This document shows positions 33,801-45,556 of a stretch of 64,000 nucleotides of DNA, piece by piece. The translations under genes were made by a program, and so were the position numbers. Source of the stretch: Pelobates cultripes (Eukaryota > Chordata > Amphibia > Anura > Pelobatidae). Every line of letters starts with the position of its first letter. Position 1 is the first letter of the stretch. The notes under the pieces are model-generated. The model made no database searches. It was given only the letters and a program-made list of their open reading frames with translations, and was not told the DNA's origin. The stretch lies in assembly GCA_933207985.1 (NCBI GenBank), contig OW240924.1:73599550-73663549 (forward strand). Direction: 5' to 3'.

Positions 33801-35519
33801 AATTTTTACCTTTTTTTATTTTATTTATTATTTTAGATGGCAAACTGCTTCAATACATATGTATCAAAATCATATACAGAAATCTCTTATTGAGAATATA
33901 AGATGAAGTTCTAATTACTTAAACTGATTATAGCTATAGGGTTTTCTAAGCAGTTAAAGGTAAATAATAATTAGTTTGAGAAAGACATATGATTAACAAA
34001 TTAGAATTATGTAACGCATCTATCAGTTTAATAAATACACATATGAATTAAATATTGATGTTGTCTTACCACAGCGTGGGCGTTGACTAGTGTTCATTTT
34101 CTATCCTAACGGGAATCGGCAGGCGTCAGCGTTTATCAGTGATGAGAGCAACCATTGGAGCTATGGAAACATTCAAAGACTATGTTTTCTAATGGCAATT
34201 TCGCAAGATATCGATTTGTCCATCAGGCCACTGGGGTTCTTGCCTGTGATATAAGTTTGGATTCTACCATTATCTACTAGAGATTGCAGTCCTCATGATC
34301 CTAAAGGAGATATAGTGGACCTCGTGAGGGATGAGGTACAGACCTCAGAAACACAGATACAGAAACTTATGGACTCTGATGCTTTACTATGGAGATATTA
34401 GATGACAGAGCTGGTTGACCGAATAGGAAGCGAAAGGAGGCCTAAGAGAAGCACATTGATCCGAAAGGGGGAGAAAATCCAATTTGATGAGTTGTTTTTT
34501 TTTTTTTTCAATTTTGCCACAAAATGGGAAAATCATTCCATTTTGACTGCAAAATGGCAATCCGATTTTTCTCCTTTGATTAACATGCTATTTTCTGACA
34601 TATTAAATCAGAACTTGTGAATAAATGCTGTAACACATCAAAAGTTATATATATATATATATATTTATTTATTTATTTATTTTTCTACGCTAACGTCCCT
34701 GAACAATGACAGCATAAGTCACAGGTGATGGTAAAAATCCAACCAATAATGTTTTATTCTTTACAATTGTATGGAGTATGTTGTATTAATGAACACCTGG
34801 TTCCACAGACGAGCTTTCAAATGGAAAAGGTGTTTTTTCATTTTATTTATTTGTTATTGTCCGGGAATGAACTGCATGCTTAGTTTGAAATTATTGGGCG
34901 AGGCACAAATATTCGTAGTTCGGGAGTATGAAAGGAATTGGTTATTAGTTAGAAGGAAGAGAGTTTTTATTGATTTGATATAGAATATTTATATAAATTT
35001 AAACTACAACAAATATATATATTTTTAATTTACCATATTTGTTTAAATTTGATTATTTTGTTTCTTTAGGATATGATAATAGCAGATTTTACCAATATCC
35101 ACATTTTATCAAATGTTGATAACTGCATTTGTTCTTTTTATGAAATATATTGAACAGAAATATTAGCAGCCAGCAACTGGCTAAAATGTCAAGATTAACT
35201 GAAAGCAGCTCTGTTGCTAAAGATAAAATTGACCTAATCTGCTCATATATAGCCCCCTCTGTCTAAATCTTTTTATATTTATCCTTGCCGGACTAGCTTT
35301 CTTGACAAACAAAATGAAAATAGAAACTACTTTTCCTTATGTATAGCAGTCAAGTTGACAAAACTTGACAATAGGTTGAGATTAAGGTTCTGTTATGGCT
35401 ACCAATCAAATTTACTCACAATGCATCAGAGAGGAGAAGAGAAGAAAATGGCTGAACCCAGATACTAAGATCTTGCACATGGAAGAATACGTAATAAATA
35501 ATATATAAATTAAAAACCT
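30851..35519. other. Long repeat-poor AT-rich stretch
   Basis: No transposon ends, LINE or MITE blocks are recognised over about 4.6 kb, unusual for this window. Poly-A/T runs and a TATATA/TTTATTTA tract (34649-34684) are present. One ancient dispersed segment lies at 34543-34592. Frames up to 93 residues (30853-31134) match nothing I know. It may be old intron or conserved non-coding DNA. Confidence 0.4.
34543..34592 (+). repeat. Ancient dispersed segment, copy B
   Basis: TTTGACTGCAAAATGGCAAT followed by CCGATTTTTCTCCTTTGATT aligns with the segments at 23315-23372 (minus) and 43710-43765 (plus). Confidence 0.5.
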
Positions 35520-35706
35520 CTCTTACCTCTTGTATTTGTTTGTGTATATTGTACGTTTCTCAACTAATTGTACAGCGCTGCGGAATCTGTGTGCGCTTTA
35601 TAAATTATAATAATAATAATAATAAATGCAAACCGCAAATTTATTTAGAAAATTGGGCAGAATAGATGGGCAGAATCTGCCATCACATTCTATGTTTAAG
35701 GGTGAG
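35520..35706 (+). mobile_element. L2-like 3' tail next to a CR1-like 3' tail
   Basis: TACAGCGCTGCGGAATCTGT and GCGCTTTATAAATT followed by (TAA)n at about 35605-35625 is the classic L2-type 3' end. GAAAATTGGGCAGAATAGAT and CATCACATTCTATG at 35648-35695 match the CR1 3' tail seen at 57330-57525. Both are short tails without coding. Confidence 0.65.
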
Positions 35707-36254
35707 GGTAATATAATAAGATATAATTAAGATACATAAAAAAAGTAGTTAAAAAAATAAATAAAAAAATTTGCCTATAAGGTGTCATCACTATATACTG
35801 GTATCATAGCAACAAACCGCATAACTATTTGCCTGTAGGTTAAACCAATGACTTTGCAATTATGACATCACATAGCAGTACATTGAGAGGCATATACAGT
35901 GCAAGTTGCAGTCATTCCGTCCTGTCCGATAACAAATGCAATCAATTTTTGCTGTTGCAAGCAAATTTAACTACAGGATCATATGTTACATTCTTCTAGG
36001 TTTGATTAGAAGATGCATTATAACCTTTGAGGACAGCTGGCTTCCATCAACAGCAGAAATGCATCTGAAGGTATAGTAGATTGACTTAAACTGTTGGCTT
36101 ACACATGGACTAATAAATCTCACCGTAATTCGTGCCATTAGCATCTAAACATAGAAGTTATGGGATATGGGGGGTGCTTGAGAAGTTCCTGTAGTGTTTG
36201 GAGGTCCCAGACCCAGCTTAATATGAACCACTCACATACATCACTCATTTATTT
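35707..36254. other. No recognised repeat
   Basis: A stretch at 36000-36070 is open in one frame between CTTCTAG and GTATAG, but the polypyrimidine tract is short and the peptide unfamiliar, so I do not call it an exon. Nothing else stands out. Confidence 0.35.
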
Positions 36255-37560
36255 ATTTTAAAATTCTTTATTTTAGGATTTGGTGAGAATACATATAGGA
36301 ATACATAAATGCTTGAGATGTGAGTAAGGAGTCACGTCATTGCCGTTATAAAGCTCAATTTATTGCGTTTACAGAGGCATAAGTTGTGGCAAAAGATATC
36401 AACATTCTATATGGAGACCTGTGTATCACATACATTTTAGAGGACAGTAACAATAAAACAACGTAACAATAAAACATAAACAAGCATCATTTGATGCAGA
36501 ACGGCGTATCTTTATGTTCTAGATTTTGGAGGTATTGGATACCTCTGTATGTAAGTAGGAGTACTAAGCTGTCTGCAGGGTAGAGTATTATGTACCGATC
36601 ATGATGTCACATGGCAGGGTACTTGGGCTAATTTGAGGGTATTTGAACTTTCCTTTTAATAGAGTGGATATGCAATTCGGAGACTAGAAAGTGGTGGTAC
36701 CCCCATCGGGTTGTGTCGTACATTGTTGTCCGTATCACGGTTTGATTACCTGATTGCGTAATGGCAGAGCCTCTAAAAATCAGAGTATTGGTGATACATT
36801 GGCTTGTGTTGTACTGCGTGACTTTGAGAGAAAAGTGGGTCACTCAGGGGCGGAAGGAAGGGGGTCTTTGCAGGGGGTGGAAGGGGAAGGGACGTTTGGA
36901 ATGAGAGAGGGAAGGGACGAAGAAATTGGGTTAAGTGGCCTATGTAGGCGCGCTGTCACGGAGCGGGGGAGGGGCATGAGCCCCTCTCCCGGCCCATTCC
37001 CCCTGGCCACAGTGGCCTCCCCTAGGTCACTGGATGTTTGTGGATTCCGTCAACCAAGGGTCCCAGATTTTGTGGAAGTGGATTGTGGTGTCATGGATCG
37101 AAGCTGACATCCTGTCCATCTCTACGGCATCCCGTATTTTCCGCTGAACTTCCTGTTGGAATGTCTGGCCTGCCCCAGTGTTCTGCCATGGTCCTCCTTG
37201 TGGCTAAGGATATCTTGGCTACTAGTTTGTTTTGAGTTCTAATCAGATTGGACTGGAGTTTTGACAGTAACCATATCCAGGGCTTAGTGGGATATCTTTT
37301 TGCAGTATTTTGGATGTGAGCTGGGAAACACTCTGCCAGAGTTTTGATATTTCCGTGCACTCCCAATGTGACGGAACGCCGTCACTGAGTGCCATATCCC
37401 CATGTGTGCGCTGTGTATTTCTATGGGGGGAGATATGTGATGGATGGCCTGATTTGTTTGGCGCGGGCCACAAGCTTGTGGCGCCATTTTTGGGACTGTT
37501 TTACATGTGCCTGTATAAGCAGCTGTGGGTCAACAAAGGTGGGCGGGGGGAGCAGCTCTG
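36255..37560 (-). pseudogene. L1-like LINE, 5'-truncated, C-terminal ORF2 and 3' UTR
   Basis: On the minus strand, frames carry HWECTEISKLWQSVS and DIPLSPGYGYCQN, then KLVAKISLATRRTMAEHW. This is the L1 ORF2 C-terminal region with W.C..I..FW and AKI.L...RR...HW patterns. It is spread over three frames, so not intact. The 3' end (+ coordinates about 36255) reads TAAAATAAAGAAT in the sense direction, with an AATAAA-type signal. No target duplication is obvious. Confidence 0.65.
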
Positions 37561-37569
37561 TAAAGTATA

Positions 37570-37855
37570 GTTATGTGAAATGTATTGCTTGTATGTGCCT
37601 CTCCCCCTCCCCCTACCTTTTCCTGTCACAGCAAGGCATTGCCACAGGGACACTGCCAGCCCAGTTTGGCTGCTTTGTCCCTCTTCCATCCCCCATCAGC
37701 TTCTTGGGATTGAAACTCCCGTTGTTTTATGTTGGAGACCCCATGAAGGGGTCTGTGCCTGTAAAACCATGTGTGACACAGCTGGACCCGATGGTGGATT
37801 CACTGAAACAGGTAGGTTTTCTTCCTCAGCCCCAAGGGACATATGATCTGAAGGT
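37570..37855 (+). mobile_element. LTR-like segment related to 50.9-51.0 kb
   Basis: GATTGAAACTCCC, GGAGACCCCATGAAGGGGTC and AAACCATGTGTG parallel GATAGAAACCCC, AAGACCCCTTGCAAGGGGTT and AAAGCCATGTGTG at 50944-51010. The shared order suggests diverged copies of one promoter-bearing LTR. No LTR pair or internal coding is seen. The 156-residue frame crossing into it is an artefact of the junction. Confidence 0.35.
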
Positions 37856-38186
37856 CTGAGCAGTAGTGATGTCCCGAACGGTTCGCCACGGACGGCGAAC
37901 ATATGCGGTAAACTTTGACCCTGTACCTCACAGTCAGCAGACACATTCCAGCCAATCAGCAGCAGACCCTCCCTCCCAGACCCTCCCACCTCCTGGACAG
38001 CATCCATTTTACATTCATTGCGAAGCTGCATTCTTAGTGAGCTGTCCAGGAGGTGGGAGAGTCTGGGAGGGAGGGTCTGCTGCTGATTGGCTGGAATGTG
38101 TCTGCTGACTGTGAGGTACAGGGTCAAAGTTTACCGCATATGTTCGCCGTCCGCGGCAAACCGTTCGGGACATAACTACTGAGCAG
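37856..38186. mobile_element. hAT-type MITE with 8-bp target duplication
   Basis: The 315-bp unit 37864-38178 begins TAGTGATGTCCCGAACGG and ends with the inverse, CCGTTCGGGACATAACTA. It pairs along nearly its whole length (arms of about 135 bases). It is flanked by identical 8-mers CTGAGCAG at 37856-37863 and 38179-38186, the hAT signature. Arm differences are few, so the insertion looks fairly young. Open frames inside are palindrome shadows. Confidence 0.85.
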
Positions 38187-41100
38187 TCTTCAGGAAAGGA
38201 AGCCATCTTTGGCTCATAGCGCTATGTTTCTGCTGTATAAGATCCCCAATACTAATGCCTCTGTTTCTTAGTCTTGCATCCCATGGTGTCTTTTTGTTGC
38301 GGGGTTCCACAAAAACTCGACTATTGTGGGCAAAAAAGATTTAGATAGGGTGTTTAATATCAGCTCTCAAATCTTGCAACCGTCCCCCAAAATAAATAGA
38401 AAAAAAATGCTGAGTAAATGTAATATTCATATTTGCTATTTGCTTTCTACGGTATAGACAAATACAGAGAAATAAGGTCATCAGTTTAGATTACTGATAA
38501 CTGCTGAATCATCTTTACTCATTTCAAGAAATATATTTATGTTGCCCTTTAGGCATGGTTAGAGAAAGACACTTGACTTACAATCAAGGTTTATTTGTAA
38601 AGTCCTAGGTCCCTGTGCAAAATGAACTGTTTAGTTCAAGATCAGAGGTTTTGTCAATATATGCTTTGCAATGGACCTTGCATGCAGCACCCAGAGACTG
38701 TTATTGTAATTTATCTTGTATATTATCATTATTTAAAAAAAGCTGAGCAACCTTTCACAAATCAGTGTTGCCAATGTGATCTGTTAAAGTCAACTTAGGC
38801 AAAGCTAGATTCAGTCAGGTATAAAACCTTCTTTTTAAACCAGGAAGCAGTCAATATTTGCCTAAATCATGCCTAGACCATTGAGAATGGTATGGGGGCT
38901 GTGAGAAAGAGTGTAGGTGCTTTGGACTCCCTGTCAACCAGTGGAGACCAGGCTCCTGGTTCTCCAATTCCCATAACCCTTATATCATGGATTATAGGTT
39001 AACAGTAATATGTACAAGGGGAGAAAAACCAGAGAACTGTTACAGGAAAGTGAGTGACTCTGTGTCTGCCTCTCTGGAAACGAGTGGATACAGGGCACCA
39101 ATTAGGAGTACTCGAAGAGGTAAAGTATGGTCACATATTTATAAGGGAATAGGGCATCCAAGAGGAGCACTCCCTCCCCTTTCAGTAGCAAGGACTAAGG
39201 GATTTGATAGGGAAGATCAAGAGATTAGAACACAAAAGGAACTACTCTGAAGAGTCTTCACGGTATTATTGCACCTGCAACTAAATTATGTGCTCAAACA
39301 CTGTGAACATGCCCCAAAACATCTGGGTTGTCCTTTTTGCCACCAGAAAGTATCCCAGTGTGAAGGCAAAATAAAATGAGGAATAAAGGGAGTTATCCAC
39401 ACTGCCAATGTCAATGCATCCTGACCCTTAATCTTGCTGTGGGTACATTATATAAAGATCCATTCAAGTTGGACAGTCTTCTACAGCCAAAGCTTAGCCC
39501 TCATAAATGCCCAGTCCACCAAGTTGAAGGCCTTTGTGTCACTGGTAAATGAGATTAGCCTCTGCACTTGAGCTTGATAGATAATATTTGGTCTCTACCA
39601 GTGTTGTCTTTGGTTCCATGCTTGAAATAAAGCAGACCTTATCCACGTGGACTTGAACTGGGAGGAATTGTTAATTACTAAGGGACTAGAGTTTTGTGAG
39701 CAGATTCAAATCATAATTTAGCAATGGAATTAGCCAACAACTTACACAGACCACAGGATCCACCTTTTAGTGATATGAAATGTGTAATAGCCGAGCGCTA
39801 GGTGGTCAAGATCTTATGCCTCACAATTGTCCTGATTTCCGTGGGACAGTCACAATTTTCGGGTCCTATCCCGCCATCTTGCTTTTTGGGGACACCAGAG
39901 AACTCTCCCCAACAAGCATAGCATGAGCTGTGCCCTCAGTGGGCTGGCCTTAAAAGATAGGCAGACAGCCTTGCGTGCATTCACGTGCAGTCAGGATTTC
40001 CTGTAGTGCTACTCAAACTTGTCCAGGACCTACATGCACCCATCAATGCCAGAGAGCTCCATGTGCATCTCAATCAATTTGAAGAGGATGGTCACCTACT
40101 TTGTTGACAACAAAAGAAGATTTTGTGAGCTTGTTAGCAACAATGTGATAGCTTTTGTCCAAGCACAGACTCTCATAGTAGGCATTGAAGGTGGAAGTGA
40201 GACGTTTATGTAGCGTAGCGTATGCCACATTTTTATCTATAGGACTTAACTTTCATAGAAGGGTAACTGCACAATCAGGTCCTCTTGGGGTAATCGGTCT
40301 TCTGTCTCCTCAAGTTCTAAAGGATGATAGGGGAAGGCAGTTGAGGGCCAAATCTCAAATCAAGAGCCATTCAATTATCAGTTTATGCTCTGCAATGATC
40401 ATGCCACACCTTCCCAATTCTAAGTTTTTACATATCTAAATGCCATGCTGTAATCAAGAGCAATTATCAGGTTGTGTGCATTTTTGGCATGTAGCCCATC
40501 ATTGGAGCCTTGCGGTGCTTTCTGTGTGGGGGAAGGAGGGCTTCTGAAGGAGCACATGAGGATATGAAATGAATATAAAAAAAAATACGAATCAGGCACA
40601 AAATACAAATTTTTGATATAGTGATATATATTAATGTATATAGAGCTTGTCAAAACTGTTTTTCTTAAGCAACTCAAACTCACGCAAACTACTCATGGAG
40701 ACCTAAACAGAAGATAATTTGGACCTGTGCACTCCTATGGTGGGTTGCAACCTTACAGCTCCATACTTTGCTATTCATAGGTAATGGAAAAAACCTTGGG
40801 TAAAGCACCCAGAAACCCAGAGTGTTGGTACCGTCTATCGGTTATTGACCACTATATAGCCAGGTTTTAGAGATGGTTTGGGTGGAGTTAGCATGATTTG
40901 GTTAATGAGGTGATCATAAGGTTTTGGTTGGTAGGGAGGGGGATGTGACTAGGACTTTGGGGTAGAGGGATGATGAGGGGATTGTGGGGTTAGGGGGAAG
41001 TTATTTTGGATAATGAGGCAGGGATTATGGGGCCTCAAATTTTTTTATTTTTTTTTAATGGCTTAGAGTCACATCTGATGCTATCCAAGTGGCTTGTGTT

Positions 41101-42836
41101 TTGAGATCAGTATCGCTAGTCCAAACCGTATTATTATTTATTCATTTTAATAATAAATAAACTACCATTTAGTAGAATAACAATGCCGCCTATACCATAC
41201 GATTTACTTGGAAACTAATTAAAGATGAGTGGTTCCTGTCCTGTTTAAATAATTAAATTAAATTATTAATATTAATTTTGTGCCACTTTTAATGAATCCT
41301 TTAGTTCCATTAATCTTGTTGCAACGTTCTCCTTTATAATATTTTCAGCATTCCCTCGCTTTTAAATGCTACAGTACTAAAAAGCAATAGCACCATTGAA
41401 AAGATACCTCCTCCATTTACCAAACACTGAAGTAGCAGGACTTGTCTGTTATATGCAAAACAGTAGCAGCTGCTATGATAAATCTTCGAAAGAATATGCA
41501 ACCCTTAATTCTCGAGTACACCATCGTGGGACCTGTACGTAAAATATTGTTTTAGCCAAGAATTAGATCCTTTGGTGTACTCGTATTTCAGATACTCTCT
41601 CTTCATCATCAATCATACAAAGGAAAAATCCTCATTTTTATGATCCTTAGACATGAGATGAAATGGAGTAGACACTTCTATACCTATGGGAGAAAATGTG
41701 TATTGCAGAAACAGCTTCTCTAGCTAAGGTAGTGTTAATATGAAAACACTTCAAGAGAAAGCTCTTGGCAACAATCCTTCAAACATGGACATCGGAGCAC
41801 AAAAAAATGGGGGTTGAGAGTCAGTGAGAAAAAAAAAAAGTCATCTTCTAAACAATTAATTAATGTTTGCCATAAATTATCATCTTTTACTTCCTTCTCA
41901 AGAAGAGTAGAGGGAATAAAAAACAGCATTTTTTTGCAGGTGGTGGCATTCAAAGTGAGGGTAATCAGAGCATTGAGTGTGGAAGCACAGCACTTGCAGA
42001 GTGACTGGGTGAATTGGGCTGGATTAAAGCCCAGCAGGGTGCTGTGGTTTCAGGTTGAAAGCTGTGTGTTTGTGATCAGCAAGAAAAAAAGAAAAAGAAA
42101 ATCTTGAATTTATTTAATCTGCTCTTCTGCTAACAGCACTTCTGTAACCAGTAACACTCCCATTCTCTCGTTCTCCCTCTCCAAAGAGCCCTTAGTGCCC
42201 TCCCTAGGACAACTCGTTCACCATCTCAATGCTAAATTCCTCCCACTCCCTGAAATCTAAGATTTACATGGAAATAGAAAAATGCACAACTTCACAGATG
42301 TATCAGCACCTTCAAACTTGAATTCTCACTTCGCTACGCATACAGTAAAATACAGTCAGTAACAAACAAAGGACCGTTTTATTGAACAAGCCCTTAACAT
42401 TGATATCGTGTGTAAATATGACATGCTTGTAGGGATTTTCTATTCAAAAGGGAAATAATTCACAGGAAGTGAAGCATGACGTGATAGAGAAATGGTTATG
42501 GAATACAATTCTCCTTCAGGGGGAAAATGCGCACATGGGCAAAAGAATGGCCATTGCGTGCATTCCGTTCTTGGAATGTTCATGTAGTTTGTAAATAGGC
42601 TTGGGGTTGTATGTCACAGATGCCAAACAGAGACCCTGAGAATAATAGAAAATGGTTTTTGTCCTACATTTTGGTCCATCAGAGTATTTTTGTGTATCAG
42701 ACACTTTGAATAAATGGATAAAAAGATTATTACATTAGCCAAGTATTCCTGTTCAGTGCTTAATTGTGGTATTGGTGCTTACAGACTATTTGGTTTGAAA
42801 GAATGAAATCACAAAAAAGCGTCATCTGTTGCATCA
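38187..42836. other. Mostly unassigned sequence
   Basis: About 4.6 kb without clear element ends. A diverged relative of the 15845-16060 repeat lies at about 39800-39990 (GGGACAGTCACAATTTTC, CCCGCCATCTTG). A purine-rich GT-type stretch lies at 40860-41050. Frames up to 97 residues are unrecognised. Confidence 0.35.
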
Positions 42837-43313
42837 TTAAAGGGAAACTATAGGCTAGGAATTAAAAATGGTATTCCTAGCCTATAGTGCCCCTACACCC
42901 CCAGCGCACATAGTTCATAGATAAAAACTATTTTGTCACATACCTAAATCCAGTACCCATAATGTCCTTCGGCGCTGGCTCAGGCTCTGCCTTCACTCCT
43001 CCTCCTTTAACATCACCTGGCGTTGGAGAACTAATGCTTTCCTATGGGGTTTTCGCTGATGCTGTATGTCCTCATGCATAACGTGAAGACATCCAGCGTC
43101 GTTCGTCGACCAAAAGTCGCCTAACAACCCAGAAGTGCCTCTACTGGCTGTCTGGCTGACCATCACTAGAGGTGGAGTTAATCCCCCAAAGTAATTATTA
43201 CAGTTTCTCAAGAACTCCAGTAATTACAATTGCAAGGTTAAAGTGACAGGGACAGTGCACCCAGACCACTTCAATGATCTGAAGTTGTCTGGCTGCCTAT
43301 AGTGTCCCCTTAA
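42837..43313. mobile_element. T2-like MITE, 477 bp, both ends present
   Basis: TTAAAGGGAAACTATAGGC at 42837 mirrors GCCTATAGTGTCCCCTTAA ending at 43313. It is a full common-subfamily copy: GGTATTCCTAGCCTATAGTG, ATGCTTTCCTATGGGG, GAAGTGCCTCTACTGGCTG, GTGACAGGGACAGTGCACCC and CACTTCAATGATCTGAAGT. It is a good reference for fragments elsewhere in the window. Confidence 0.9.
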
Positions 43314-44549
43314 TATAAATGAGCAACAAGATCATCTGTGTTGTCCATGAAGCCACAATTTTGTAAAAAGCCAACCGGCCAATTGATCCCCCCCCTCAAT
43401 AAGTATATTGTTTTCTATCTGGTGTCGGCAAGTGTGGGTGTGGGAGGGTAGAAAGGGCAATCGCCCCTGGCCACTATAATTTGAATGCTGGCAAGGGAAA
43501 TAGTGACTACAGACTCACATTATTCTTCTATATAGCCAGTGTTACTATTGCAAATGTTGCACTGGAATGTCAGTTAATACATTACTGCATGGGTGATGCA
43601 ACAGGGCCTTTGCTAGCCCAGCGCTCTGTGAGCCTGCGGATGTGCTGATAGTCTGCAATCACAATTTTTTTTTACGCCTGGACTGGTTCACTTGAATAGT
43701 GTGAAATTCCTTTATGACTCAAAACTGGCAGTCAGATTTCTCCTTGAGTCAACAGCTGTTATCCTAGATGTTCAGTTAAAAATATGTAAGGAATCTAATA
43801 AAACAAACTATTTAGGCAGAGATTCACAACTCCTCCTATCTTACACTCTAAATGGGTGAACTCTCATCCTTTGGGCAATCATATTCATGAACTATGTGAC
43901 ACATTTATATTCCTTTTTTGTTGTTGTTGTAAATATTTTAGACCCTTCATGAAATATTGTAAGATAAGGAATACCACAAAGTCCATAAAAGGTTTTATTT
44001 CTCCATAATATTTCTGTAAATATAATATAATTTATTTCTATAAATAAAAAATTGTGTACATTTATTACATTTTACACGAATGCCTGAGAAATATATACAT
44101 GAAATTGGTGGTTTTGTCAAATGTTTGTGCTAACTAGGCATCCCATGTTTAAAGTAAATATGCTATTTTTAATTTAAAAAAAGAACAAAAACTGTGTATT
44201 GACTATAACTGGGCCCCATTAAACCATATGTGATTAGTAGTATTTGTAACAGGTGATCATGTAACAGGAAGACGATATGGCTACATACACCATCACTTGG
44301 TTACTAAGCAACCTTATAAATTGTACTCAGTCAGGAGGTAAATAATTTCTAATGGATATATATATATGGATTGTTACTAACAAATAAATGTACCCATATA
44401 TAGTAAATACAATTTTTGGTGCTATATTGAACAGAAATGTAAAAAACAAAAATACAAAATAAAGTGTTAAAGCAATTAATTGCATAACAAAATTAATATC
44501 TTCATGTATTTACTATACATTGTTTTTATTTCTCTCTCTTTTCCTATAG
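43314..44549. other. Unassigned sequence upstream of the candidate exon
   Basis: AT-rich, with a small (TTG)n near 43917. Contains the ancient dispersed segment at 43710-43765. Nothing else is recognised. Confidence 0.4.
43710..43765 (+). repeat. Ancient dispersed segment, copy C
   Basis: GACTCAAAACTGGCAGTCAG followed by ATTTCTCCTTGAGTCAACAG aligns with copies A (23315-23372, minus) and B (34543-34592), including the CTGTTAT words that follow in A and C. Confidence 0.5.
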
Positions 44550-44595
44550 ATACCGACTATCTTTTCCCAAGTGACTTCAATGACTTGCTGTTGCT
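44550..44595 (+). CDS. Candidate host internal exon (46 nt)
   Basis: The acceptor is preceded by TTTTTATTTCTCTCTCTTTT and CCTATAG, a strong polypyrimidine tract. The donor reads GCT|GTAAGTAC, close to the vertebrate consensus. Within it, the frame starting at base 3 is open and gives TDYLFPSDFNDLLLL; a second frame is also open, the third has a stop. A length of 46 nt shifts frame, so neighbouring exons must match phase. The segment lies outside any recognised repeat. I do not recognise the protein and no other exon is visible. Confidence 0.35.
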
Positions 44596-44993
44596 GTAAG
44601 TACACAGAGTACATACATATTTATATTTATATTATAAATACCGTATATTCCACATTATCACCCAGTGAAGCCAGTGGTACCCAGCGTGTAGGCAGCCTGA
44701 TATTAGAGGAGCTTATATTTCTTGTAATTTGTAATTAAAAACAGACAAATAGAAAAATGTTAAATGGGTTTCAATCAATTTACTAAATATACACATAAAG
44801 GTTCCACGTTTTGGAATCTTGAGGTATAAATGGTATCACTCAAGTAATTTGAGTCCATCTCTGCCACATTTCAGTAAAAATATCCTGCCTTTTCTTCAGT
44901 AAAAAGACTGGGAGCAGCAACGTTCCTCTTATTAGTAGCTATCATGGACCTAAGAATAGAGATTGAGTTTCCATTTCTTCAATGGGTTCTTCC

Positions 44994-45483
44994 TTAAAGG
45001 GAACCTATAGTGCCAAAAATAACAATAATTGATTTGGGACTATAGGTTCCATTCTAGCTTTATTAGCACTGCCCATCCCCTTTCCCTGGTACAATTTAAG
45101 TAAAACAAAGATTACTTACCTAAATTTCGATTTACATGTAACTTACTTTAAAAGTTATCTCCTGCTCTGTAAATGTAACTTTAATTGCACACAGGAGGCT
45201 CCTGTAGGGTCTAGAAGGCTATTAACAGAGCAGGAGATAGGAAATTCTAAATTAAACAGCATGAGCAATAAAGGAAGTGTAAACATTAGGTGATTCTTTA
45301 CAGGAAGTGTTTAGGAAGGCTGTAGAATTCACCTGCAAGGAGGTGTGACAAGAGCTTCATACACCAAGTGATTTAACTCCTAAATGGCAGAGAACTGAGC
45401 AGTGAGACTGCAGGGGCATGTTCTATACACCAAAACTGCTTCATTAACCTAAAGTTGTTTTGGTGATTATAGTGTCCCTTTAA
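44994..45483. mobile_element. T2-like MITE of a third subfamily, 490 bp, both ends present
   Basis: TTAAAGGGAACCTATAGTGC at 44994 mirrors GATTATAGTGTCCCTTTAA ending at 45483. The interior is unlike the common subfamily: GGAGATAACTTTT-type and AGAGCAGGAGATAGG blocks, CTTCATTAACCTAAAGTTG, TTGTTTTGGTGATTATAG. A solo right end of this subfamily sits at 22863-22898. Confidence 0.85.
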
Positions 45484-45556
45484 AATTACAGAACCACTGC
45501 ACCCAGACCACTTCAATGTAATGAAGTGCTTTGGCTGACTTTATTGCTCCTTTTAA
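45484..45556. mobile_element. Right end of a common-subfamily T2-like MITE
   Basis: CACTGCACCCAGACCACTTC, AATGAAGTGCTTTGGCTG and GCTCCTTTTAA abut the complete copy at 44994-45483. This suggests the third-subfamily element inserted into a TTAA within or beside an older copy. Confidence 0.55.

Noticed and set aside
36000..36070. 71-nt open segment between CTTCTAG and GTATAG
   Set aside because: Short polypyrimidine tract, non-consensus donor and unfamiliar peptide; weaker than the 44550 candidate.
36960..37020. GC-rich stretch as a CpG-island promoter
   Set aside because: It lies inside the antisense L1 fragment and is short.
37389..37859. 156-residue + frame
   Set aside because: It crosses from an antisense L1 fragment into an LTR-like segment, so it is a junction artefact.
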